Shown here: positions 1 through 11,200 of the stretch, in pieces
How the letters are laid out: every line of letters begins with the position of its first letter
How positions within the stretch are numbered: the stretch's first letter is position 1
Source: Neocallimastix lanati (nom. inval.)
Lineage: Eukaryota > Neocallimastigomycota > Neocallimastigomycetes > Neocallimastigales > Neocallimastigaceae
Reading direction: 5' to 3'
Length of the DNA: 64,000 nt
NCBI GenBank assembly: GCA_016946835.1
Contig: JACVTC010000057.1
Location: forward strand, 755,001 to 819,000
Notes under the pieces: generated by a model
Databases searched by the model: none
What the model was told of the DNA's origin: nothing
What the model saw: the letters and a program-made list of their open reading frames with translations, nothing else
Translations under genes and position numbers: made by a program

Positions 1-21
1 ATATAATAAAACAACACTACC

Positions 22-64
<43 letters not shown>

Positions 65-942
65 ATTATTATCATTGTTTATACATATATGGAGATAGAG
101 AAAGTTTATATTTTTATTATCCCCAATAAAAATAATATAAAAAATTATTTAATAATCAAGTTTAAAAAAGATTGAATTTTAAATTTTGATGTTTTTTTTT
201 TTTTTTTGTAAGAGATTTCAGTTGTAATGATTTCAAAATTTATCCATTAAAAAATATGGTAAATAAGATTAAAATTTTTTGTATATTTATATGAAATATT
301 TTTAATAATTTAAAGCATAAAGATATATATATATATATATATATAAAGATAAATTATTTAATATTTATTATGTTTAAATTTTAAAAAAAAAAAAAAAAAA
401 AAAAACTTTTTTATTAAATTGTTTGTATTATTTTTATTATAATTATTAATATCATGTTTACTTGTTATTTAAATTATTATTATTATTTTTATTACCATTA
501 TTATAATTATTATTGTAATTATTATTATTATTTTTATTATTACTATTACTATTATTATTATTATTACTAGTAATTTTTATAATTTTTTTTTACCTTTACT
601 ATGACCTAAAATGGTGGTTACATTTTTTCCCATAGTTCTTAAGTGAAGAACGACTTCTCTAATGTCGTCAGCTTCATCATAATAATTACCGTAGGCCGTT
701 TCACCACCACTATTACCATTACCATGAAAATCTAATTGACAAATAGAAAAAATATCACTTAAACTATTGGCAAGTGCTGTCATAAGTGGATTTTCTTTAC
801 CACTTAAAAGACCATGACAAAGAATAGCCGTACCATTCTTTTTTTCATTGTCAGGATTTTTACAGGGTCTAAAAACACAGGCTATATCATAACCTAGAGA
901 AGTTTGAATTTTAAAATAGGTCTTGTCAGTGGTATCAACCAT
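1..942 (-). CDS. alpha/beta hydrolase (serine aminopeptidase S33-like), 5' part, leaves the window at the left
   Basis: Exon 1 is 942..594 and starts at ATG 942 (116 codons plus one base). It carries the N-terminal half of an alpha/beta hydrolase fold: oxyanion-hole segment AILCHG (about residues 39-44), QLDFHGNGNS (about 69-78), and nucleophile elbow GHSK with Ser115. A GTAAAA donor starts at 593. The partner exon sits at the extreme left edge: an AG at 25-24 is followed from base 23 by codons that, with the split G, read A-G-S-V-V-L-L-Y. This continues the elbow as GHSKAGSVVLLY, a typical continuation in this family. The intron is therefore 24..593 (570 nt) and nearly all homopolymer and ATT/TTA repeat. 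The later catalytic Asp and His lie outside the window. Substrate is unknown; esterases, lipases and acyl-peptidases of this type are cytosolic unless targeted, and no signal peptide is visible. The family call is secure, the gene is incomplete. Confidence 0.85.
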
Positions 943-1174
943 TTTTTTTTTTTTTTTTTTTTTTTATCTATCTGTCTATCTGTTTATTTTCTTTATAATT
1001 TAAATTTAATAAAAAAAAATTTTTTTATTTTTTTTATTTTTTTTATTTTTTTTTTTTTATTTTTATTTATTTTTTTATTTTTATTTTTTGATAATTATTT
1101 ACTTTTTAATTAATAATAAATATAAATAAATTTATCATAAATAAAATAAATTAAAAAAAATTAAATAAAATAAA

Positions 1175-1205
<31 letters not shown>

Positions 1206-1820
1206 TTAATATATTAATAATATTTAAAATTTTTTTTTTTTTTTATAATTTCTATTTATCTATTTATTTAATTAATATATTTTATAAATAGTTAATAAAG
1301 TTATTTTCATTAATTTTTATTATTATTAAATCATTCATTTATATAAAGAAAAGTTTTTTTTTTTTTTATTTAAAAAATATATATATTATAAGTTATTTTA
1401 TAAATTCAATTTATAATAAATAAATAAATAAATGCCAATAAAAATAAAAATTATACAAGTAGTAAAATACACTTTCTTATTAGATGTATATATAAAAATT
1501 ACCAAAATACCAACTTAATAAAATTATTAAACAACACATTAAATAATAATAATAATAATAATAATAACGATAATATTGATTGATGATGATGCGTAATGTA
1601 ATAATTAATAAATAATAATAATAATAATAGTAAAATAAAAAAAAAAATTTTTTTTCTCTTACTTTAAAATTTTTTTTTTTTTTTTATTAAATTAAATATA
1701 AATTTTCTTTCTTTCTTTTCTTTTTTTTTTTCTTTTTTTTTTTTTTTTTCTAAGAAGAAAAAAAAAAAAAAAGTTAAAAATAGAGTTAAGGAAGGAAACG
1801 TCCTAATTGCTATAAAATTA

Positions 1821-1874
<54 letters not shown>

Positions 1875-2477
1875 TTTCAAATATTCATTGATTAGTTACA
1901 CAAAACAAAAAAAAAAAAATTTTCAAAGTTTTTTTAAAAGTTTTTTTCTCTTTTTTTTTTTTTTGTTTTCTTTTTTTTTTTTGTTTTAAGGTTTTTGGTT
2001 TGGGAAAGTTTTATTTTATTTAATTTAATTTAATTTAATTTAATTTAATCTAATCTAATTTTTATTTAATTTTTAAATTTTTACTTTAATTTTATTTTTT
2101 ATTTTTTTATTTATAATTTTTAAATTATACTTTTATTTTTATTATATTTTTTTTTAAATATATAATATATATATATAACATTTAACTTATTATTTAATAT
2201 ATATATATTATTTTGATTATATTTTGATTTGTTTTAAATAAGTTATTATTTGGTATATATTATTAAGGGAGAAATTAAAAAGAGAATAGTTTAAAAAAAA
2301 AAAAAAAAAGACTCAATATTTTATTAATATTCTTTTTTCTAATTTTTTTTTCTTTCTTTCTTTTTCTTCCTTTCTTCCTTTATTATCTTCTTATTTTTAT
2401 ATTATAAATAATAATTTTAAATACACATAATGATGAGAATTCCATAATCTATATAAAATTAATATTTATAATTAATT

Positions 2478-2513
<36 letters not shown>

Positions 2514-2578
2514 TTGAATTTCTCTCATTTGTATATTAAAAACTATTTTATAATATTTATAACTTAATTCTATGCAAT

Positions 2579-2609
<31 letters not shown>

Positions 2610-3128
2610 GTAAAGTTATTCTATATTCATAAATACATTTTTACTGTTGAGTTTTATATATTTTAAAAATTAAATTATTTGATTATGATTTTTTGTTTTG
2701 TTTTGTTTTGTTTTGGTTTATTTTAGTTTGTTTTGTTTTTAATATCATTATTATTATTATTTTTATTATTATTTTTTTCTTTAAAAAAAAAAATTATTAT
2801 TTAATTGTTATTATTAAATTATTATTATTATTATTATTATTATTAAATGATTTAATTATTTTTTTTTAATTATTATAATACTTTTAATGAGTAAATTTAT
2901 TAATTACAATTAATTAAATTTTAAAATATTATTTATATATTTTATCAATTTTTTTCTATTTACATTTATTAATACTATTATTAATTAATGTAATATTTAA
3001 AAAGTACATAAACTTTTGTTTTTCTTTTAACCTCTTTTTACCATTTATATATATTGTATATTATAAAAAATAAATAAATAAATAAATAAATAAAGGATAA
3101 AGAAAAACTTTCAAAACTTTTTTTTTTC

Positions 3129-3167
<39 letters not shown>

Positions 3168-3203
3168 CTTAAATATTTATAAATAAAATATAAATATAAA
3201 GGG

Positions 3204-3251
<48 letters not shown>

Positions 3252-3610
3252 GAGAGGGATGAAAATACAAAAGTAATGATAAAATTTTAAAATAATTGAG
3301 ACTATTTATAATTAAAATTTAATTAATATTTATTATGAAATTGAAAATGATTTTATATTAAAATTATTTATAATTTATGATATATCAAAACTATTTATAA
3401 CTTTTTTTTTTTTTTGTATTTTAAATATATTACGGAATACTTAAACTTTAATTTTTGAATTTTTTTTTTTAATAATAAAAAAAAAAAAAAAAAAAAAAGT
3501 GTATATATATATTCATGTGTCAAAAAATTTTTATAATATTAAAATTAAATATTAATATATATTTCTTTTATATTTATATATATTTTTAATATTATGTCTG
3601 TATTTCTGTT
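943..3610. other. gene-free low-complexity spacer between two minus-strand genes
   Basis: I see no convincing coding sequence. The stretch is made of poly-T and poly-A tracts of 10-50 bases (for example about 1827-1870 poly-A, 2580-2609 poly-T, 3210-3245 poly-A), a TTTAA pentamer run near 2015-2060, a TTTTG pentamer run near 2693-2735, and an AAAT run near 3068-3094. It contains the upstream region of the hydrolase gene and the downstream region of the SH3 gene, but no individual promoter element can be defended. Confidence 0.6.
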
Positions 3611-6002
3611 TCAAATTGCATAATTTTTATATGAAATATAACTTTTTATACTTATTCTCTTAGAATCTAAATTTGATGATTTATTGACTTTCATTTCCTC
3701 TTCTTCAGCATCATGATATATTGTTTCTGAATCACTATCATTATCACTATTAATAATTTCATGAGTATTTATTTTTTCATTATTACTATTTGGTTCATTG
3801 AAATAAGTTAACTGATCTTTATTGGGTATATTGAAATCAGTTGAATTTCTTTTAAATATTTTTAAGATAGAATTTCTTTTACTATTTTTTGAAATAACGT
3901 GTGAGGATTCTTCGTTACTTTTTAAGTTACTATTGTCTTTGATTATTATTATTATTATTATTATTTATTATTATATTTATAAATTAAATTATTTTATTAG
4001 TTAAGTTTAAATAGTTTATAAAAAATTAATTTGCATTATAACTAATAATAATAACATAAAATCTTAACTATAAATTTCTATACTAACATGGTGTAGACGG
4101 TAGAGCTAATGGAACTGTAGCTTTATGAATCAAACTTTGGTTAGTTTTATTAATATGATGGAAACCTTTAATACTATCACTATCGGAAGACATATCATTG
4201 TTATTTAAATCTTTATTATCCTCCTCTTCCAATACTCTTTTTGAAGGTGAATTTGATTCATTATCTTCTTCATCAAGAGATAAACACCTGATAGGGTAGT
4301 AGCCAAATTTTCTATATCTTGATTGCTTCATTGGTTTCTTTGAGGTTTTAGTATAAGCATTGTATTTTAATAACAATTCTCCATAGGCCCATCCTTCTGG
4401 TAATATGTTAATAACGGAGACTATATCACCATAATGTAAATTAAGTTCTTCTTTATCATAATCACCTTCAAAATTAGATAAAACATAATGTTTTGATGAT
4501 AGTACCTTTGTTTCTTCATTAGTTGAATTAAATGAATGCCCACTTGAATTTCGTGATTTCGAATCAGAAAGTATTGGTGAATCAGAAATTAAATGTGAAT
4601 TATTTGCTTTTCTATCTAAAATAATAGAAGATTCTGCATACAAATTATGATGATGTCCAACCTATATTACATATTTAATACAATGAATATAATATAATAC
4701 AAAAATTTAATAAAATAACAATAATAATAATAATAATAATATACGTAATATTAAACCAATATAAATAAATATAAACTTATATAAATATTATTTACATTAT
4801 GATCATGTCTAACCGACATCTTTTTAGTTATTTTTGGTGAAGATACAAAAGGTATTGATGAAGACTTCGATATGGGTGATAATTCAGCTAAATATGGAGA
4901 TTCCGAGGTAGGATGATCTGGTAAAATATCATGTAACTCTTCTGAAATTTTATATGAATTACTTTTATCAATTGCTCCTTTATTTTTAGCATTATTTTGA
5001 CTATTATGACTATTATGACTATTATTGTCGCTAACAGAATTAATGAGATGAAGATGCACTGATAAAGGAGACTGATCAGCAACTTTAGGAGAATGACATA
5101 AAGGTCTTGACTGAACATTATTTACTGTATTAGAATGATATGAAGCATTACCCAATACTGGGGTATGAACACTCATATCACAACAGTAAGATGAATCTTC
5201 CACTGAAAAGATTGGAATTGGATCATCTTCCTTTTTTTTAAATTTAATAGTACAAACAATACCAACAGCAACAAGAACCAATGTAACCAATGCGACCGTA
5301 AACAGAATTGTTGTGTAGGGAAATTCCTTCTTTTGATTATTTTTTTTATCATTTCCATTTAATGAATTATTACTTAATGCTTTATCTTTCATATAATTAT
5401 CATTATTTTCATTAATTCTATTACTTATGTTGTCATTTCTATTTGGTTTTATAACTGTGGTATTATTGTTTAAATAATTAATGCAAAGATCTTCTTTACA
5501 CTCTCCATTACAAATTAATTTTCTTTTCAATTTTTTTGAAGTAAAATGAGTTTGATTTTTTTTGCTAAATATTACTGTACCTAATATACACCAATCATCA
5601 ATAGATTTCTCTTTGAAATAACATTGTGACTCTTCAAACTCTAATGTCTAAAAATTAATAATTAATCAATTATATATATCTCATTAAAATATTTATTTTA
5701 TTTATTTTATTTATATAATTATGAGAAAATAAATAAAATTATATTTAAAGATTACTTACCGTATTAACTTTATTATGTTTTGTATTAGTTTCCAATAATT
5801 TTTGACAGGAACCTTCAATATGATTGCACAAACTAATTTCAATATTATAACGATGAGTATCAGTATAATTCCATTCTAAATTTATCAATTCTCCAGGATT
5901 TATTGTTTCAGGTACATTAATAAAAGAAATACTAGGAATATTATTACATAAACAATATGAAATTAAAAATACTAACAATATTAATATTATTATTTTTTGC
6001 AT
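3611..6002 (-). CDS. secreted type-I membrane protein with cytoplasmic SH3 domain (fungal surface/sensor-like)
   Basis: Four exons: 6002..5760, 5647..4796, 4661..4088 and 3936..3611, with donors GTAAGT, GTAAAT and GTTAGT and acceptors TTTAG, TATAG and CAAAG. Phases are 0, 0 and 1. The sum is 1995 nt (664 residues) with no internal stop. Residues 1-19 are a signal peptide. Residues 20 to about 135 form a Cys-containing ectodomain beginning ISFINVPETINPGELINLEW, which resembles the Kre9/Knh1-type extracellular beta-domain (tentative). One membrane helix spans about 192-216 and ends in KFKKKE as a stop-transfer. An SH3 domain covers about 422-494, with YVLSNFEGDYDKEELNLHYGD, the EGWAYGELL tryptophan strand and the closing FGYYPIRCL. 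The tail is Ser/Asp/Glu-rich and unstructured. This layout (export signal, ectodomain, helix, SH3) suits a plasma-membrane sensor or adaptor that recruits proline-rich partners inside the cell. The last exon lacks homology support and was found by phase and acidic codon content, so it is the least certain part. Confidence 0.82.
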
Positions 6003-7948
6003 TTTTATATTTATTATTAATAATTATGCTTCTGTTTTTTTTTTAAAATTATATATAATTTTGATTTATTATTATTATTTATATGATTTTTTTTTTTTTT
6101 TTTAAATACATTATTAAATAATTATTATGGTTACTATTTAATATTTGTTAAAAATAAATTTTTTAAAAATTAAATAAAAAATAATATATATTTTAATAAT
6201 ATAAATATATATAAATATTTAAATTATTAAAATTATAATCTCCTTTTATTTTTTATTTTAATATTAAAAAAAAAAATGTTAACAATAAATTTAAAAAATG
6301 ATAACTTTTTAATTTATTAATTTAAGATTTTTGTATTTTATTTTATTTATTATTATTATCATTATTATTATTTTTCATTGTTTTTTTTTTTTTTTTTCTT
6401 TTTCTTTTTTTTTTTTTTTTTAATTAATTTTTTATTTAACTTTTGATACGTCGGTTTAAAGTAAACACCTAATTCTTAAATAATGAATATATTTAAAAAA
6501 TATATAATTAAATATATCAATTTTTTTTTTTTAAAAAAAAAAAAAAAAAGAAAGAAAAAAAGGAAAAAAGGAAAATAATAAAAAAGAATAATATATAATT
6601 TACTTAATTTATTATTAATATTATTTTAAATTTTTTTATAAATTAAGAAATTAATTACATAATATATACATAAAGATTAGATTAATCATTTAATCTTCAT
6701 ATAATATATTTATGTAATTTATAATTTCATATTTATATAAAAATAAAAAATAAATATCCCTTCTTTTTTGTTAATTTTTATTTTATTATTATTGTTATTG
6801 CTATTTTTCTTTTTTTTTGTATTTTTTTATTTTTTTTTTTTTTTTTTCTATATCCTTTTTTATAAAATTTAAAAAAATGATTTATCAATTATTTAATGAA
6901 TATAGATTTACTTTATAATTAAATTATTTTAAAGAAAAAAAAAAAAAAAAGAAAAAGTATTATGTATTTGAATTTTTAAATTAATTATTAATCATTTTAT
7001 TTTTAATTTATATTAAAATAATATTGTAATCTTTATATTAAATTTTATTAAATTAAAATAGAAAAATAAATTATATTAATTAAATTATTTATTTTCTATT
7101 TATTCATTCATTTATTTATTATAATTATATATATATTATTGATTTATGTAAAAAAAAAAAAGTTCATAATATTATCATAATGTAATAGTAAAAAAAAAAA
7201 TAACATTTTATTATAAATATATTTTAAAAAATAAATAATAAAAAATATTTAAAATATATATATATATATTTATATTTAAATTTAAATATAAATTAGTCAT
7301 AGTTTTTGAATTGTGGAAAAAAAAAAAGAATAAATGAATTTAAACAAATATAGTAAAAAAGAATAATACTTTAATAAATCAATAAAAATAAATATATAAA
7401 ATTGTTACAATTAAATAAATCAATAAATAAAAATAAATATATAAAATAGTTACAAATAAATAAATAAATAAATAAATAAAATTGTTATTAATGAATAAAT
7501 TGTATCACCAATTTTAAATTAAAATTATTGATTGAAAATATTATTAAATATTATTGTTTTAGCATTAAATATATATATTATTCAAATAATAAAATATTCC
7601 AATATAAAATATTCAATTTAAATATAAAATATAGAAATATATCTTAGAATATGCTTAATGATACATATGATACATATTATGCATGTTACACGAATCAACT
7701 TAAATATGGATGTGATTATAATTCATCATCATCACAGTTAACTTTTAATATAGGAGTGGATTTATACGTTAAAACTTTAATTATTTATTTTATTAAAATT
7801 TTCAATCTAATGATTAATGAAAAATAAAAAAATAAAAAAAAAAAATAATAATTATAATTTTAATTATAATAATAAAAATTTATAATAATAAACTTTTATA
7901 ATAATAATAATAAATAAATAAATAATAAATAATAAATAATAAATAATA
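6003..7948. other. gene-free AT-rich spacer upstream of the SH3 gene, interrupted on its far side by the retrotransposon
   Basis: Mostly homopolymer and ATT/TTA repeats. An imperfect direct repeat of about 46 bp (core AAATAAATATATAAAAT followed by GTTACAA) lies near 7385-7490. A small exon-like reading frame is listed separately at 7651-7827. Nothing else is supportable. Confidence 0.5.
7651..7827 (+). other. small exon-like open frame of unknown nature
   Basis: A 58-codon ATG frame starts at 7651 in a spacer where most frames are Lys/Ile/Tyr noise. Its first 40 codons look protein-like: two Cys, a serine run and ITFN-type strand codons (QLTFNIGVDLYV). A possible acceptor (TTAG) lies just upstream and a possible GTTAAA donor near 7768. 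It could be one exon of a small secreted Cys protein cut off by the nearby transposon insertion, or a chance frame. I do not recognise a family. Confidence 0.2.
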
Positions 7949-7953
7949 ATAAT

Positions 7954-8273
7954 TGTTAGCTTTATTAAATTTAGATCTATAATAATATTCCTTATGGAAT
8001 ATGGTATACAAGGGAAATAAGTGTATGATCTATCTTTCAGCTTTAAATAAGTAATAAAGTCACATGTTACTACATGCGTTTTCCATAACATAAAATAAAT
8101 TAAAAATTAATTAAATATATATTAAAAGATAATTAACATAGATTTATACAAGACGATAGATCATAATACATTTAAGTAATCATTAAATATAAATAAATAA
8201 ATACACATAAATATAAATAAATACTATAAATAAATAAATTAAATATATAGTTAAATTATGAGTGCAGTCAACA
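7954..8273 (-). repeat. 3' LTR of the copia element
   Basis: 320 bp bounded by TGTT...AACA. On the plus strand it runs from TGTTAGCTTTATTAAAT to GAGTGCAGTCAACA. I compared it by eye with 13964-14283 and saw no difference. On the plus strand it lies directly left of the polypurine tract. Confidence 0.97.
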
Positions 8274-8282
8274 CTCCCCCTC
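8274..8282 (-). promoter_or_regulatory. polypurine tract of the copia element
   Basis: Element-strand sequence GAGGGGGAG directly abuts the 3' LTR terminus. It is the only G-run in this part of the window and sits 11 bases past the gag-pol stop codon. It is the expected primer site for plus-strand DNA synthesis. Confidence 0.9.
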
Positions 8283-8293
8283 AAATAATATTT

Positions 8294-11200
8294 TTAGATA
8301 AAAATGTTGTTTGTAAATTTTTGTATCTTTGGTCCATTTGAGTCCTTGGTTAATATGTCCGCTAGCATGTTTTCAGTATCAATATATTCTAATTTTACTT
8401 TCTTCTTTGCAATATTGTCCCTGTTGAAATGATATCTTACACTTATATGCTTTAATTTTGTATTTATTTCTCCGTTCTCCATTATTTTCTTACTTGCTTG
8501 ATTATCTGTATAGATTTTAACAGTTATCCATTTGTTTAAAATTTCTTTTATTATATTTCTAATCCATAATATTTTCTTTATATTTTCGGAAGTGCTTATG
8601 TACTCTGCTTCAGCAGTAGACGTAGCAACACTTGTTTGTTTCTTGGACAACCAGCATATCAGACTTGTTCCCATAAGTATTATTCCTCCTGAGGTAGATT
8701 TTCTATCTTCCAAACAGCCGGCAAAGTCAGAGTCGGTATATGCAACAAGCTCCCCCTTTCCATTATATTCTATCTTAAATTCTTTGGTACTATTAATATA
8801 TTTTAGAATATTTATTATTTTGTTCCAATCCGATATAGTTGGATTTTCACATTTTCTTGAAGCTTTATTTACAGCGAAAGCTATGTCAGGTCTAGTACAT
8901 TTCGAAAGGTATATTAAGGAACCTATTGCGCTTTTGTAGATTGTTTTATCGAAAGGTTTATTGTTTTCTGATATTTTATTATCACCAGTACATGGTGTTT
9001 TTCTTTTCTTTGTATTATCAATATTAAATTTATATAACATATTATTTATAAAATTTTTCTGTGAAATAATATATGAATTATTTTCTTTCTTTACTTCAAT
9101 TCCTAATATGTATTCAATTGGATCACATTTAGATATTTTAAATTTTGATTTTATTTTATTTATTATTTGTTTAATGTATTCGTTTTCTCCAGCGATGACC
9201 ATGTCGTCCACGTATAAGCCGATAATGCATTTTGTTATATTATTTTTTGTAAATTTGAAAATACATTGTTCGGATTTAATTTGAATGAACTCATTTTTTA
9301 TTAGGAATTTTCTAATGGTATTATACCATTGTCTACCAGATTGCTTAAGGCCATACAAAGCTTTGTTGAGCTTCCAATATCCCCGCCCAAAGCGCGTATC
9401 GCCTTTAGGAATAGTAGTATAAATATCTTTATCAAGCGGAGCATTAAGGTAAGCGGCCTTTATATCTAGCTGGAAAATATTCCACTTAAGAGCAGCAGAA
9501 ATAGCGAATATTAATTTAAGACCATCAATGTTTAGAGTAGGAGAATAAGTTAATTCATAATCGATTCCCCATTTTTGTTTAAATCCACGAGCAACTAAAC
9601 GAGCTTTATATTTATAAATATTATTATTTGAATCACGTTTAGTGTTGAAAACCCATTTTGTGGTAATGATGTTTTTGTTTTTAGGTACATTTTTAACAAA
9701 AGTCATAATATTATTAGAATAAAGATTATTAAGTTCATCATTAATAGCCTCAATCCAGTTATTTTTGTCTTCACTGTTTATTGCTTCTTCATATGTATTA
9801 GGAATGTGACAAAATATAGAAGCAATAATAATGTCGTTGATTTGGTCTAGTTTTCTACGAGAACTAATATTAGTAGGTGCAGTCTCTTTATATTTTGGAC
9901 TAAGTGGTCTTTTATAGATGTTGCCATATTCTGTATTGGCTACAATGTCATCCATAATTTCATCTTTATTAAAATCAATAACACTTAATGCATCTATAAG
10001 AGATTTGTGGGCATAATTTTCTTTGTTTACTATATTATTGTTGTTAAATTTATTATTTATTTCGTTATTATTAGTAGGTGAAATTTCGTCTGTTTTTTGA
10101 GAAATTTGGTTGGTTGAAGAATCGGTTATTAAAGGTAAATTCTGATTAATATTATATGGAAGAGTTATATTTTTAAGATTTTCCATTACCGTATTTTTAT
10201 TATCTGAAGGAATATTATTGATATCTATTGTAGGAGTGGAGAAATTATAGTTTTTCTTCATAGAGTCGCTGGATTTTGAATTTTGTTGAATTAATTTATT
10301 ATTTTTCGATAAAAAATTTTTATTAATAAAATTTTGATCATTTTTTGGTAAATTTTTGATATTCATTGATTTATTTGAATTATTAATAGATTTATGTGAA
10401 TCATTATTGTTGTCATATGTTATTATTGAATTATTTGAAGATTTTTTGATATGATATGAATGTGATTTTGCTTCAGCCAATAGATTTTCTTGAAAATTTT
10501 CATCATTTTTTGAAAAATTTTTATTATTAAAATTTTTTTTCATATTATTATTATTTATTGTAAAATTCTGTAAATTTTGGCTTGATTTTTCATTATTTAA
10601 AAATATTTTATTTTTATCAAAATTTTCAAATTCGGTTATTTTTTCTTTTCTTTTGTTCCTGCTGGAAGTTGAGGCGGCGTAAGCAGGATCTTCTGGTTTA
10701 TATTTTTCAATAATGTTAGAATTAAAATTGGTATTCTTAATATTATTTCTAAACTTTTTATTATAATTTTTATTTATTATTTCTAAATTTCTATTTATCT
10801 CATTCAAATAATTATTTTCAGAATTATTTTTGTCAACATTGTTGAAATTGAATTTCAATTTAAATTCACAATTATTTTTATTTTTAATTTCAGGATTAAT
10901 TTTAGAATTAATTTCAACATCTTTATTTAAATTATGGTTATTTTTCTGGTTTATATCTTTATTATCAAATTCTTGGTTTTCTTCATTTAACGATATATTA
11001 TTGACATGCTTATTTTTAATGTAATTACTTTTATGTTCTGTATTAGTAGTCCTTTCATTATTAATATTTTCATTTAAACTGTTTTTTTCATTTAAGATGT
11101 TTCTTCCATTAAAATTATTTTCATTGTTCATATTATTATCTTCATTTATATTATTATCTTCATTTATAATATTATCTTCTGGATTCCTATCTTTTCTATT

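Noticed and set aside
7864..8091. 75-codon minus-strand frame over the LTR
   Set aside because: Lies across the LTR boundary and simple repeat; not expected to be coding.
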